Positions 8,397 through 17,375 of a stretch of 64,000 bases of DNA are shown here, piece by piece. The notes below the pieces were generated by a model. It ran no database searches. It was not told the origin of the DNA and saw only the letters and a list, made by a program, of their open reading frames with translations. The DNA is from Firmicutes bacterium HGW-Firmicutes-9 (GTDB lineage Bacteria > Bacillota > Clostridia > Christensenellales > CAG-138): positions 380,201-444,200 of the forward strand of contig PGZM01000002.1 of NCBI GenBank assembly GCA_002841395.1, in the 5' to 3' direction. Both the position numbers and the translations under genes were made by a program. The stretch's first letter is position 1. Each line of letters begins with the position of its first letter.

Positions 8397-8438
8397 ATTG
8401 TACCATAGAGCCGCATACAGATTCTCTCGTATACGAGA
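8397..8438 (-). promoter_or_regulatory. Promoter region of the L,D-transpeptidase operon with a palindrome at -35
   Basis: An extended -10 (TGGTACAAT; TACAAT at 8402-8397, minus strand) lies about 110 bases before the start codon. No good -35 is present. In its place, a perfect 14-bp palindrome TCTCGTATACGAGA covers 8425-8438, a plausible operator. Confidence 0.45.
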
Positions 8439-8471
8439 AAGTTCACAATTTATCCCGATTGCGTTTGCTTC

Positions 8472-9251
8472 CTATTCATCGTGCTTTGCGGGCGTATTCG
8501 CGTGCTGCGCGGGGGTTTGCATGCTTTGCAGCATGTTCAGCGCCTTTGCGCCAAATTCCAGCGAACTCTCCGTATATGCAGTGAGCGCGCGCAAAATCTC
8601 CGCCCGCACCTCGTCGGAAAGCTTCACGCGATCCATCTCTGCGTCCTCCATCATCAGCATGCGGCGCATGCCCTCCAGCGCGGTCTTGCTGACCGGTTCA
8701 CCATGCTGCACGCAAGCGTTGCAGACGGCGCCGCCGCGCGCGGAAAAACGCACGATCGCGTCCCCGCGGATATCCCGCCCGCACTGCGCGCAGGCTGTGA
8801 TAGATGGTCGATAGCCGATGGTGTTGAGATAGCGAATCAAGAAACAGCAAAACAGATCCTGCGGGTTGGATTGTCCGTAGGAAAGGAACGACAGCGTGTG
8901 GTACAGAAGCGAAAAAAGCGCCTCGTTCGGCTCGTTTTCCGGCGCCGCGTCATGGCACAGCCGCAGAATCACAGAACCAATCGAGAAGCGCTCATAGTCC
9001 TCGCGAATCGGATAAAACGTCTCCCGCACATCGCAGGCGTTGACGGTTGCTTTTTCTTTTCCCGTGAAAATCTCAAATTGACCGAACACAAACGGCTGGC
9101 AGGCGTTGACAAGCGGGCTCTGCGGCTTGCGGCAGCCGCGCGCTTTTGCGTCCAGCCTGCCGTACTGTATCGTGAAGATGCTTAAGATGCGGTCGCTCTC
9201 GCGATAGTTTGCATATCGCGTGACGATTCCTTCCGCGCAGATGACCGGCAT
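8472..9251 (-). CDS. recO: DNA repair protein RecO
   Basis: RecO loads RecA onto SSB-coated single-stranded DNA with RecR in recombinational repair. The 259-residue protein has the N-terminal OB-fold (residues about 1-80, EGIVTRYANYRESDRILSIFT) and a helical domain. Four cysteines in the zinc-finger arrangement (CAQCGRD near 155 and CNACVQHG near 175) match the zinc-binding RecO subgroup. It is the last gene of the phoH operon, 24 bases after era. The Ala/Thr/Pro/His-rich C-terminal tail is not conserved. Confidence 0.94.
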   Translation of the reverse strand: MPVICAEGIVTRYANYRESDRILSIFTIQYGRLDAKARGCRKPQSPLVNACQPFVFGQFEIFTGKEKATVNACDVRETFYPIREDYERFSIGSVILRLCHDAAPENEPNEALFSLLYHTLSFLSYGQSNPQDLFCCFLIRYLNTIGYRPSITACAQCGRDIRGDAIVRFSARGGAVCNACVQHGEPVSKTALEGMRRMLMMEDAEMDRVKLSDEVRAEILRALTAYTESSLEFGAKALNMLQSMQTPAQHANTPAKHDE

Positions 9252-9275
9252 ACTCCGCTCCTACCTACTCCCTTG

Positions 9276-10163
9276 TCACTCGTAGCCCAGCTCGTGCAGC
9301 ATGCCCGGGCGGTTGCGCCAGTCTTCCTTGATCTTGATCCAAAGCTGGAGATTGACCTGGCAGCCAAGCATCCACTCGATGTCCTTGCGGGACTCCTGCC
9401 CGATGCGCTTGAGCATGGAGCCGCCTTTGCCGATGATGATGCCCTTGTGGGATTCCCGCTCGCAATAGATCGTGGCGTACACGTCCATGATATCGCGGTC
9501 TTCCCTGCGCTCCATCTTGTCCACGCCGACGCCGACGCCGTGCGGAACCTCTTCCCGCAGCATCAGTAGCGCTTTTTCGCGGATGAGTTCGCCGACGATG
9601 ATGCGCTCCGGCTGGTCGGTAACCATATCATCCGGAAAATACTGCGGACCGGGAACCATATAGTCCGCCAGCGCGCGCTCCAGCTCCTCTAGGCCTTTGC
9701 CGTTGCTTGCGGAGCCGCGTAAAATCTGCTTGATGAATCCCTGCTGCTCCAGCACTTCCTGCGCTTCGTTCGCTTGGCCGAGGCTTGCTGCGTCGGTCTT
9801 ATTGATGAACGCGATGACGGGCGCTTTTGCTTTACTGAGTTTTTCGAGGATCATCGCGTCGCGCTCGCGTACGCCCTGCTCCGCGTCGGCCACAAAGAGG
9901 ATCGCTTCTACCTCGTTGATCGCGTCGTAGGCGACCTTTTGCATGTATTCGCCGAGCTTGTTCTTGGGCATGGTCACGCCCGGCGTATCGAGGAAGATCA
10001 TCTGATAATCGGGTTTAGAGAGCACACCCGTGATCTTGTTGCGCGTGGTTTGCGCGCGGTCGGACACGATTGCGATCTTCTGGCCGATCATCTTGTTGAG
10101 CAGCGTCGACTTGCCGACATTCGGGCAGCCGATGATGGAGATAAAACCGGAACGGAAGCTCAT
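9276..10163 (-). CDS. era: GTPase Era
   Basis: Era is an essential GTPase that binds the 3' end of 16S rRNA and acts in 30S maturation. The 295-residue protein has G1 GCPNVGKS at residues 12-19, G3 DTPG, G4 NKTD, and a C-terminal KH domain with the GKGGSMLKRIG loop. I place the start at the ATG at 10163, which overlaps the cdd stop as ATGA and gives the usual N-terminus MSFRSGFISIIG; a longer frame to 10268 only adds residues read from cdd. It is translationally coupled to cdd. Confidence 0.97.
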   Translation of the reverse strand: MSFRSGFISIIGCPNVGKSTLLNKMIGQKIAIVSDRAQTTRNKITGVLSKPDYQMIFLDTPGVTMPKNKLGEYMQKVAYDAINEVEAILFVADAEQGVRERDAMILEKLSKAKAPVIAFINKTDAASLGQANEAQEVLEQQGFIKQILRGSASNGKGLEELERALADYMVPGPQYFPDDMVTDQPERIIVGELIREKALLMLREEVPHGVGVGVDKMERREDRDIMDVYATIYCERESHKGIIIGKGGSMLKRIGQESRKDIEWMLGCQVNLQLWIKIKEDWRNRPGMLHELGYE

Positions 10164-10573
10164 AGCAGATCCTCCGGCCCGAACGAATGCGGCAGCAGTT
10201 CGCCCAGCGTCGATTCGATCACGTTGCGGTCTTTGTCCGCAAACACAACGGGCATGTCGTCCTTGCAAAACTCACGCAAAACCTGCCTGCACACGCCGCA
10301 GGGCGCCGCCGGATTTTTGCCGGAGCAGACGATCACGATGGCGGAAAACTTCTGTTCGCCTTCGGAAACCGCCTTGAATACCGCCGTGCGCTCCGCGCAG
10401 TTGGTCGGCGTATAGGAGGCGCTCTCGACATTGCAGCCGAGATAGTACTTTCCGCTTTCGCCCTTCAGGCACGCGCCTACGTTAAAATGCGAGTATGGCG
10501 TATACGCTTTCTCCATCGCCTCAAAAGCGAGGTCGAGCATATGCTCCTGTTCTGTATGACTTAACTTGCTCAT
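10160..10573 (-). CDS. cdd: Cytidine deaminase
   Basis: Deaminates cytidine and deoxycytidine to uridine forms in pyrimidine salvage. The 137-residue tetrameric-type enzyme has the zinc motif NCAERTA (Cys59, Glu61 as the proton shuttle) and PCGVCRQVL (Cys92 and Cys95). Both ends overlap neighbours as ATGA, ybeY upstream and era downstream. Cdd between YbeY and Era is standard in Bacillota, although the usual diacylglycerol/undecaprenol kinase gene between ybeY and cdd is missing here. Confidence 0.96.
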   Translation of the reverse strand: MSKLSHTEQEHMLDLAFEAMEKAYTPYSHFNVGACLKGESGKYYLGCNVESASYTPTNCAERTAVFKAVSEGEQKFSAIVIVCSGKNPAAPCGVCRQVLREFCKDDMPVVFADKDRNVIESTLGELLPHSFGPEDLL

Positions 10574-11010
10574 CGCAAATACCCCAGTTCGTTTAATATT
10601 TCATCCTGCCGCGCCAACATGGCCTTTTCGTCGTTCGGCTCCATGTGGTCGTAGCCCAAGAGGTGCAGCGCGCCGTGCACCGCCAGGAACGCGAGCTCGC
10701 GCTCCAGCGAGTGTCCGTATTCCTCTGCCTGCTCCTGCGCGCGTTCAAAGCAAATCGCGATATCGCCCAGATATCCGTCAGGCGGGCAGAGAATCGCGTC
10801 GCCTTCCCAGGCGGGAAATGTCAGCACGTCAGTTACGCGGTCTATGTTGCGATAGCCCGCGTTGAGCCGCTGAATCTCCTCTTCGTCTGTCACCAGTACG
10901 CAGACGTCGCCGCCCGCGCCTTCGCGCGAGAGCGCTGCCTCCACCACACAGCGGATCAATTCCGCCGCGTTTTGCGGCAAACACTCCAATTCGGTTTGCA
11001 CGTCAATCAT
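10570..11010 (-). CDS. ybeY: Endoribonuclease YbeY (rRNA maturation factor)
   Basis: YbeY is a zinc-dependent single-strand RNase involved in 16S rRNA 3'-end maturation and ribosome quality control. The 146-residue protein has the metal motif HGALHLLGYDH with histidines at 112, 116 and 122, preceded by the conserved DVLTFPAW segment. It overlaps the upstream HD-domain gene and the downstream cdd, both as ATGA. Its position after phoH and yqfF is conserved across Firmicutes. Confidence 0.96.
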   Translation of the reverse strand: MIDVQTELECLPQNAAELIRCVVEAALSREGAGGDVCVLVTDEEEIQRLNAGYRNIDRVTDVLTFPAWEGDAILCPPDGYLGDIAICFERAQEQAEEYGHSLERELAFLAVHGALHLLGYDHMEPNDEKAMLARQDEILNELGYLR

Positions 11011-13184
11011 GACATCGCCTCCAGCGCAGGGTAGCGGATGCGTTCATGCATCAGCCCCGTAAACGTCACGAGGAAACTCTTTTCAATCAGATGAATTTCG
11101 CCCAATGTCAGCGGGCTCATCTTCAGCTGACCGTCGTCCATCTTGCCCTGCACGATTTTGCGCACCATCTCGGCGACTTCGTCCCGCGTGGGTTCGCTCA
11201 TGGAGCGAACGGCTGCCTCGCAGCTATCCGCGAGCATGACGATTGCGCTCTCCTTCGTGCTTGGCAAACTTCCCTGATAGCGGAACAGGCGTTCGATAAC
11301 GGGTTCGCCGTCCTGCGTCTGTTGCTGTTTCGCTTTATAGTAGAAATACGTCACCAGCGTCGTGCCGTGGTGTTCGGCAACGATTCTCTTGACTTCCGAC
11401 GGCATACGATAGCGCGAAAGGTAGCTCATCGCATCCTTCTGATGCGCGATGATGAATCCCGCGCTCTCTTCCGGCTGGAGCGTGTCGTGGATGTTCTGGC
11501 CGTTTTGATTCTCTTTAAAATACAGTGGACGGCGCAACTTGCCGACGTCGTGATACATGGCTCCAGTTCTCGCGAGCAGTGCGTTTGCGCCGATTGTCTC
11601 GGCGGCTCCCTCCGCAAGCGACGCCACCATCATGCTGTGGTGATAGGTGCCGGGCGCTGCGAGCATCATCTTCTTGAGCAGCGGATGATTTGTATTCGCG
11701 AGCTCGTGCAGCCGCGCAGGGGTTACGATGTCAAACAGGTTCTCCCAGAGGCTGAGCATGCCCACGCAGAAAACGGATAGAATCAGCGCCGCCGCCATCT
11801 GTAAGCCCGCGTAGATCAACGCCGTATTCCAGTTGTAGTTGAGAATCAAACCGCCTGCAACAACGATCGCAGCTCCCGCCACGCCGCCGAGTGAACCCGC
11901 GGCGATCAGCGTACCGCGCTTCCTGCTGCGCTCGGCGATGATCATCACCATCTGTCCGGAAACGAGCATCGCCGCCATGGCAAGAATCGAATCCGAACCA
12001 AACAGTGTATTGCCGCTGCCGCCTGCGAGTAACGCAAACGAGAGCGCGAACGCAACGTTAACCGCCTCCGCGGTTTTGCGCGAAACGAGCAATGTCGTGA
12101 GTAGCACGCCGAATACAGCGGGCGACACACGTGGGTCGACGATGTAGCAAACCCATTCCAGCGCAATGGTGATCCAGAGAATCAGTGCGAGTATAGTCAT
12201 CTGCTTGTTGGAAGAGAACGTTTCCGGCTCAAACACAAACAGGAACAATCCCAGTATACCAAACACGCAGAACAGATAGATAATCGTTCCCGGCGTGAGT
12301 TGGCTTGCGGCTTCTGCGCCCTTCACGAGGTCGAGCGAGATCAGCATGTCATATTGCTCCTGCGAGACCGTCTGCCCTGCCTCTACGATGGTTGCGCCGC
12401 GCGCGATATAGATCGGCTCCACTGCATCGGCAGCCTTTGCCTGCGCACGAGTGGTTTCGACGGAGTTGACCACGTTGGTCGGCAACAGATATGCGTCGTA
12501 AACCAATTCGCCTACCGCTTTCATCCAGACGGATAGCGTGGAAATCTTGAGTTCTTTGTTGATTTTGGACAACACCCGAACCTGATCCGCTTCTGATACG
12601 CCGGTGCGAAGCTCGGTTTCGAGGGTTGTCAAAACTAGGTTTTGCAGCTGATCGATTTCACTGTCGGAAGCCTCCAGCAGCGCATAGCCGATCGCCGTAT
12701 CCGAAATCTTGACCGGAAAATTGACGAGCATTGCCAGAAGATCGCCTGTCGGAATCACTTCCTGCCAGCTTCGCGTATCGGTTGCATCCGCGTTTCCGTC
12801 TGCGGCTTGCGGTGCGCTTGCCGCGCGCGTGGTGTTTGCGGCGTTACGGAAGCTTCTCAACGCGGAGAAGAAGCTCTGCGCGTTGGAGATCAGTGTGTCC
12901 GTGAGTTTCTCGTCTACCGCGTAGACAGGAGCTACGTTATTTCGCGCGGCCTGACGCAGCGCTTCAGTATTGACGGTGTCTTCCACCAGCCGCGGGGTCG
13001 TGATGGACTCTGTAGCAGGCGAACCGACCGAGACGACATATCGCTTCGGTGTGAGTGAGGTAATGCTGACAAGACAAGCCAGCGCAAAACTGATCGATAA
13101 TACAATCACGCCGAACACTCTAGATTTCGGCTTGGTTTGCGTTCTCTTTTTCTTGGATTGCGTGGTTTTCTGTGTTTCAGACAC
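11007..13184 (-). CDS. yqfF: 7TM-HD phosphohydrolase, PgpH/YqfF family (c-di-AMP phosphodiesterase)
   Basis: The 725-residue membrane protein has one N-terminal transmembrane segment (about 25-45), an extracytoplasmic 7TMR-HDED domain of about 240 residues, seven or so membrane helices (about 300-490) and a cytoplasmic HD domain. The metal-binding histidines are HH at 515-516 and HD at 545-546 (MYHDVGKL), then AEHHGTT. In Listeria PgpH this architecture hydrolyses cyclic di-AMP, so it is probably a c-di-AMP phosphodiesterase. The start is GTG at 13184, with GAGGA about 11 bases upstream. It lies 55 bases after phoH and overlaps ybeY. Confidence 0.93.
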   Translation of the reverse strand: MSETQKTTQSKKKRTQTKPKSRVFGVIVLSISFALACLVSITSLTPKRYVVSVGSPATESITTPRLVEDTVNTEALRQAARNNVAPVYAVDEKLTDTLISNAQSFFSALRSFRNAANTTRAASAPQAADGNADATDTRSWQEVIPTGDLLAMLVNFPVKISDTAIGYALLEASDSEIDQLQNLVLTTLETELRTGVSEADQVRVLSKINKELKISTLSVWMKAVGELVYDAYLLPTNVVNSVETTRAQAKAADAVEPIYIARGATIVEAGQTVSQEQYDMLISLDLVKGAEAASQLTPGTIIYLFCVFGILGLFLFVFEPETFSSNKQMTILALILWITIALEWVCYIVDPRVSPAVFGVLLTTLLVSRKTAEAVNVAFALSFALLAGGSGNTLFGSDSILAMAAMLVSGQMVMIIAERSRKRGTLIAAGSLGGVAGAAIVVAGGLILNYNWNTALIYAGLQMAAALILSVFCVGMLSLWENLFDIVTPARLHELANTNHPLLKKMMLAAPGTYHHSMMVASLAEGAAETIGANALLARTGAMYHDVGKLRRPLYFKENQNGQNIHDTLQPEESAGFIIAHQKDAMSYLSRYRMPSEVKRIVAEHHGTTLVTYFYYKAKQQQTQDGEPVIERLFRYQGSLPSTKESAIVMLADSCEAAVRSMSEPTRDEVAEMVRKIVQGKMDDGQLKMSPLTLGEIHLIEKSFLVTFTGLMHERIRYPALEAMS

Positions 13185-13239
13185 GATCTTCTCGTCCTCA
13201 TTCGTTTAGGATAGGCCGCTATGTAAGCAGCCGGGGCGA

Positions 13240-14220
13240 TTAGGCGCGCTTTGGTTTCTCGAACTTTTCGTAAGCGCAGATGATTCGCTGCACCAACTCG
13301 TGGCGTACGACATCTTTATGTGTAAGGTTGATGATCTTGATTCCCTCGACGCCTTCCAGAACTCTGACCGCCTGCACGAGCCCGCTGACCTTTTCGCGCG
13401 GCAGGTCGATCTGCGTTACGTCGCCCGTGACCACCACGCGTGAACCTTCGCCGATGCGGGTTAAAAACATCTTCATCTGCTCGGCGGAGCAATTCTGCGC
13501 TTCGTCGAGAATGATATAGGCATTGTTAAGTGTTCTGCCGCGCATATAAGCAAGCGGAGCAACCTCGATCGCGCCGCGTTCATAGAGCGCCTTGTAGCTC
13601 TCTAATCCCAGAAACTCCTGCAGCGCGTCATAGAGTGGACGCAGGTAAGGATCGACCTTGCTCTGCAGATCGCCGGGCAAAAAGCCAAGTTTTTCTCCGG
13701 CCTCAACCGCAGGACGCGTGAGAATAATCCGCTCGACGTCTTTGTTTTTAAACGCCTGCACTGCCATTGCGACGGCAAGATAGGTCTTGCCTGTTCCAGC
13801 CGGGCCGATGCCGAAGACAAGCTCGTATTCTTTGAGCGCCTGTACATACCGTTTCTGTCCAAGCGTTTTGCACTTGATCTGGCGGCCTTTGTTGGTGATT
13901 GCAATCACGTCGCCCATGATCTTCTCGATCATGTCCGCGTTTCCGTCTTTGGCGAGATCGACCGCGTATCGAATGCGGCTGCGGTTGATCTTCTCGCCGC
14001 GCCGCTGCATATCAAGCATCTTTTCTATGACGATGCGCGCGAGGTTTGCGCCTTCTTGCTCGCCGGTGATGCGGATGCCATGTTCTTCCGCGCTGATGTG
14101 CGCGCCGGTTTCGTCCTCAAGAACGCCGATGTTTTCGTCAAACACACCGAACAGTCCCAGTAACTCGTCTACATTCTCCAGCGGGATTGCAAGCATAACC
14201 CGCTCTGTTTCTTGTGTCAA
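13240..14220 (-). CDS. phoH: PhoH family ATPase
   Basis: PhoH-like proteins are cytoplasmic ATPases of the P-loop helicase-like class, linked to RNA metabolism, and found with YbeY. The protein has a small N-terminal nucleic-acid-binding region (residues about 1-95), Walker A GPAGTGKT and Walker B ILDEAQN. I set the start at TTG 14220 because AAAGGAG stands eight bases before it and the resulting 326 residues match the family; the frame runs open to 14370 without a ribosome binding site. It heads the phoH-yqfF-ybeY-cdd-era-recO operon. Confidence 0.94.
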   Translation of the reverse strand: MTQETERVMLAIPLENVDELLGLFGVFDENIGVLEDETGAHISAEEHGIRITGEQEGANLARIVIEKMLDMQRRGEKINRSRIRYAVDLAKDGNADMIEKIMGDVIAITNKGRQIKCKTLGQKRYVQALKEYELVFGIGPAGTGKTYLAVAMAVQAFKNKDVERIILTRPAVEAGEKLGFLPGDLQSKVDPYLRPLYDALQEFLGLESYKALYERGAIEVAPLAYMRGRTLNNAYIILDEAQNCSAEQMKMFLTRIGEGSRVVVTGDVTQIDLPREKVSGLVQAVRVLEGVEGIKIINLTHKDVVRHELVQRIICAYEKFEKPKRA

Positions 14221-14320
14221 GCAGCGCTCTCCTTTGTTGATGAAATGTTTCCAAACAAACGCACGATCACCGTTTTTTATAGGAAAACACTGACAAAATG
14301 CGTCTTGTCGCCTATTCGCG

Positions 14321-14326
14321 ATTATA
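14321..14326 (-). promoter_or_regulatory. Extended -10 element upstream of the phoH operon
   Basis: TGTTATAAT on the minus strand (TATAAT at 14326-14321) gives an extended -10. The -35 position holds TGGTTT, a poor match. The predicted start near 14314 leaves a leader of about 94 bases before the TTG start. Confidence 0.5.
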
Positions 14327-14362
14327 ACACAATCGGCATAGAAAAACCACGCAGAGCAACGT

Positions 14363-14400
14363 AAAAGCATATACCATTTTCGTCAGATATTGGTATATGC
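14363..14400 (-). terminator. Probable terminator of the GT-C glycosyltransferase gene
   Basis: On the minus strand GCATATACCA and TGGTATATGC form a perfect 10-bp stem with a 14-base loop, followed by TTTTA, 24 bases after the stop of the membrane protein gene. The stem is A+T-rich, so a regulatory role for phoH cannot be excluded. Confidence 0.6.
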
Positions 14401-14423
14401 CCACGTTAAGAATCTGCATTTCG

Positions 14424-16304
14424 CTAAAAGGCCGCGATCAGTTCCAGCAGTTTTGTGTCTCGATTCATCCTATAAAGTCTATTTTCACCGATATCGCTCC
14501 TGCATGCAAATCCACCCCCATATCGCGCAATAAACGCAGCGTCACATCTGTAGATAAACAGGTAATCGTAGGATTTCTCAAGTGTTTTCAACCAGTCAGC
14601 AACATCCATTGAGACAGTATAGATGTCGTTTTCATCATATGAAGCGCCGATGCTCCAGTGCCCATACACATGCGTCGGAAACAGATGATACCGAAACGCG
14701 AGCCATTCAAAGCCGTTTGTGTTCTGCGCGATGAAATAGATGTCCGCGTTAGGTTCTTGAATTGTCCGACTGATCTTCTCTACGATCAGGGCATAGTCTG
14801 CATGCTCCTCTACCGCAACTTGATTGTCTGGCAGCAGCTGCGGCACGCGTTTGTAGGAAAAAGAAACCAGCACAACAAAAACCACCAATAAAACCGCAGC
14901 GCGCACGTTTCTGTTTTGCAGCCGGAAATAGAGCAAAAGCAGAGAGACGAACACAAAGAATAACAGCGCGAGGAAGATTGTGCCTATGTATCTTTCATAG
15001 CTCGCAAGGCGCATTGCATCAAATGATGAAAACTTAGTCAGATACGAGAGAAGAACCGCGCCAAAGTAGACAAACGTATAGATAGACAATTCGACGACTA
15101 GATGTGTCTTGCCTTGGGTTCCGCTCTTAAATCCGCCACGCCTGAGAATCGCAAGAAGAAAAAGCAGCAGTAAAAAGACGATGACCAACATCAGATCGCT
15201 GATGAGCAGAAGACCAAACCGCTCAGTATTTTGTAACACGCGCGCAATGAATGTACGGATGATTTCGCCGGAGTTTCCGGGAATTCCGTGCATTGTGTTG
15301 GACATGCTTGAAATATCGAGGGTTTCCGTCGCTGGATTCAGCTTCACGCAGCACAACCAGCTCAACTCTGCAAATGCGAGCGAACCGATTCCTGCGAAGC
15401 TCCACCGCCATTTCTGTTTGCATACAATTACAGCCAGATCTGTCCCATAACGGATAGTTTTTGCAGATAAGTGCACGTCAAGAAGAAAGCTCATCAGCAC
15501 GAAAGCTGCAAGCAGTCCGCCAGCTGGTTTGAGCAAAGCCAATATAATGATTGCCAAAAGTATTTGAATCCGAGAGAGCGTACAATTCTCCGCCTCTGAA
15601 AAAAACATCGTCGCCATGGCAAATCCAAACGTCATACCCATAAAGCTATCGACCTGTAGATTTGCATAATAATCAAAAAAGAACAGTGATGGAACGATGA
15701 CGATAAGCCCGCAGACGATCAAATTCAACGCTAACGTACGGAACGTTAGCTTTTTGAGAAACGGAAGAAACAGCGCGGTCGCCGCTATCAGATAAGCCGC
15801 ATACAGCAGCCACTCGGTATAACCGCCGTTTAAAACAACCGCAAAATACTGAAACAGCGGCATTGCGGGCGGATATCCGGGATAGAGCGCGTGAGCAGCC
15901 GGATTTGTACCAAAATCGTTGACAATCGCCATCGTCTTTACTATATACGCCCAATGCGAATACTCATCCCAACCGGAGATCAGTCGCCCAAATGTAATGA
16001 GTGCGATAGCACATGTTGCTGCCAGGAAAATGAAAAAGGCAGGCGTCAATGTCCTGCTAAAAAACGCGCGCCACTGCTTCTTGATCACTTCGTGATAAAC
16101 CACAGCAACCAAAAGCGCGATAGAAGTGGCGCAAACGACATATACGCCTAAACGCAGCAGATGAATCAGCCCGAAAACATATAAGATCACGATCAGGCCG
16201 AATACACTCAGAGGCGCACTCTCCTCATACCGTTTGCCAAAAAAGCTGCTAATAAACAGGCCACCAGAAGAGATGATACAAAAAAGAGCCAGAACGGTCA
16301 ACAT
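14424..16304 (-). CDS. Membrane protein, probable GT-C-type polyprenyl-phosphate-sugar glycosyltransferase
   Basis: A 626-residue protein with about 12 hydrophobic segments. The first large extracytoplasmic loop holds GWDEYSHWAYI (Asp-Glu at about 113-114), the acidic pair typical of GT-C enzymes of the mannosyltransferase/ArnT type. A soluble C-terminal portion of about 100 residues follows (about 510-626). GT-C enzymes take sugars from polyprenyl phosphate on the outer face of the membrane; acceptor and sugar are unknown here. The ATG at 16304 has GGAGG four to five bases upstream. The DUF368 polyprenyl-phosphate transporter gene lies 90 bases upstream on the same strand. It has slightly lower G+C than its neighbours, which may mean an accessory envelope function. 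Confidence 0.7.
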   Translation of the reverse strand: MLTVLALFCIISSGGLFISSFFGKRYEESAPLSVFGLIVILYVFGLIHLLRLGVYVVCATSIALLVAVVYHEVIKKQWRAFFSRTLTPAFFIFLAATCAIALITFGRLISGWDEYSHWAYIVKTMAIVNDFGTNPAAHALYPGYPPAMPLFQYFAVVLNGGYTEWLLYAAYLIAATALFLPFLKKLTFRTLALNLIVCGLIVIVPSLFFFDYYANLQVDSFMGMTFGFAMATMFFSEAENCTLSRIQILLAIIILALLKPAGGLLAAFVLMSFLLDVHLSAKTIRYGTDLAVIVCKQKWRWSFAGIGSLAFAELSWLCCVKLNPATETLDISSMSNTMHGIPGNSGEIIRTFIARVLQNTERFGLLLISDLMLVIVFLLLLFLLAILRRGGFKSGTQGKTHLVVELSIYTFVYFGAVLLSYLTKFSSFDAMRLASYERYIGTIFLALLFFVFVSLLLLYFRLQNRNVRAAVLLVVFVVLVSFSYKRVPQLLPDNQVAVEEHADYALIVEKISRTIQEPNADIYFIAQNTNGFEWLAFRYHLFPTHVYGHWSIGASYDENDIYTVSMDVADWLKTLEKSYDYLFIYRCDAAFIARYGGGFACRSDIGENRLYRMNRDTKLLELIAAF

Positions 16305-16394
16305 ATGCCCTCCATTTGTTGCGCGACTGGAAGCGGTTTTCACTCGGTCCCGGTCGTATCATATCTTCATACTGATCGATGATAGAAAAATCGC

Positions 16395-17288
16395 TCAGTT
16401 AATAGTAATATCTTTTTCTTCGTTCTCGTTTTGTGCCTGTTCTACAGCCGGATGTTTTTCGCTCCAGCGGTCCATGAAGAACGCGCCGACAAATCCAGCC
16501 GCGGCAGCGGCAACGCAGAGCAACGCCTCTCCCCAGCCCGTAAACGAGACGGGAATGATCGGGATTGTAGACGCGATGACAAACCCGACCACGCAGTAGA
16601 ACGCGATGCCGTAGTGCTTGTCGAACAAGTGGTTCACAAGTCGGGCAAGCAGCATAACCGTGCCGATGATGCCGATTGCAAACGGAACCAAGACGCCCAT
16701 GTCGAACGTCGAGATGCCTTCCGACATCGGTTGATAAAGCCCAAGGAACATCAGCAGCGAAGAAGAGCTCATACCCGGCACGATGAGACTGATGCCCCAG
16801 AGCGCGCCGCAGAAGATATACCACCCGAACGAAGGCGTAACCGTCGTCGAGGTGCTGAATTTCAACGCGTAGAAGAACGCAAGCAGCGCGATGGTGCTGA
16901 TGGCAAGCGCGATATACATACCCTTGGTCTTGCCGTTTTTCGCGCCTTCGCGGAGCAGCCCTGGGAATGTTCCTGCGATCAAGCCGACAAACAAACTGAC
17001 GATCACCGCCGCGTTGAGTGAAAGCAGCTTCGCAATTGCGCCCGCGAGACCAACAAATCCGGCAGCCCAGCCGATTGCAATTGGGATAAACATTTTCCAA
17101 TATTTGCGGATGTTTTTAAACGGATGTGCAAGCACGGCCATCATTGGCCGATAGATGCCAAACACCACGCACAGTACGCCGCCGGAGATGCCCGGCAGGA
17201 TTGCGCCCGCGCCTATGATTGCACCCTGAACGACGCGCACGATGAATTTTTGAATCTTAGAGAACGCGTTGGTCTTTTCTGATTCCAT
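16395..17288 (-). CDS. DUF368 polyprenyl-phosphate transporter (PopT-like)
   Basis: A 297-residue multi-pass membrane protein (about 8-9 segments) with the DUF368 signature VVQGAIIGAGAILPGISGGVLCVVFGIY near the N-terminus and a related GLIVPGMSSSSLLMFLG-like segment (here SLIVPGMSSSSLLMFLGLY) in the second half, so the fold is internally repeated. DUF368 (PopT) and DedA (UptA) proteins have been shown to return undecaprenyl phosphate to the cytoplasmic side. The ATG at 17288 has AAAGG 10 bases upstream; an alternative TTG at 17306 overlaps that site. A clear promoter precedes it. It probably works with the glycosyltransferase downstream by recycling its lipid carrier. Confidence 0.88.
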   Translation of the reverse strand: MESEKTNAFSKIQKFIVRVVQGAIIGAGAILPGISGGVLCVVFGIYRPMMAVLAHPFKNIRKYWKMFIPIAIGWAAGFVGLAGAIAKLLSLNAAVIVSLFVGLIAGTFPGLLREGAKNGKTKGMYIALAISTIALLAFFYALKFSTSTTVTPSFGWYIFCGALWGISLIVPGMSSSSLLMFLGLYQPMSEGISTFDMGVLVPFAIGIIGTVMLLARLVNHLFDKHYGIAFYCVVGFVIASTIPIIPVSFTGWGEALLCVAAAAAGFVGAFFMDRWSEKHPAVEQAQNENEEKDITIN

Positions 17289-17375
17289 GGAATGATTGCC
17301 TTTCAACGCTTACCGCAGCTCGCAAGAAGCGAACGCGATACAACAGTATTTTATGTGTAACCCAGATTGATGTTA

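Noticed and set aside
14363-14400. Second ATACCA/TGGTAT inverted repeat, similar to the one at 1411-1443, as a shared operator
   Set aside because: Here the repeat sits just after a stop codon and is followed by TTTT, so a terminator explains it better; similarity of short A+T-rich arms is weak evidence for a common regulator.
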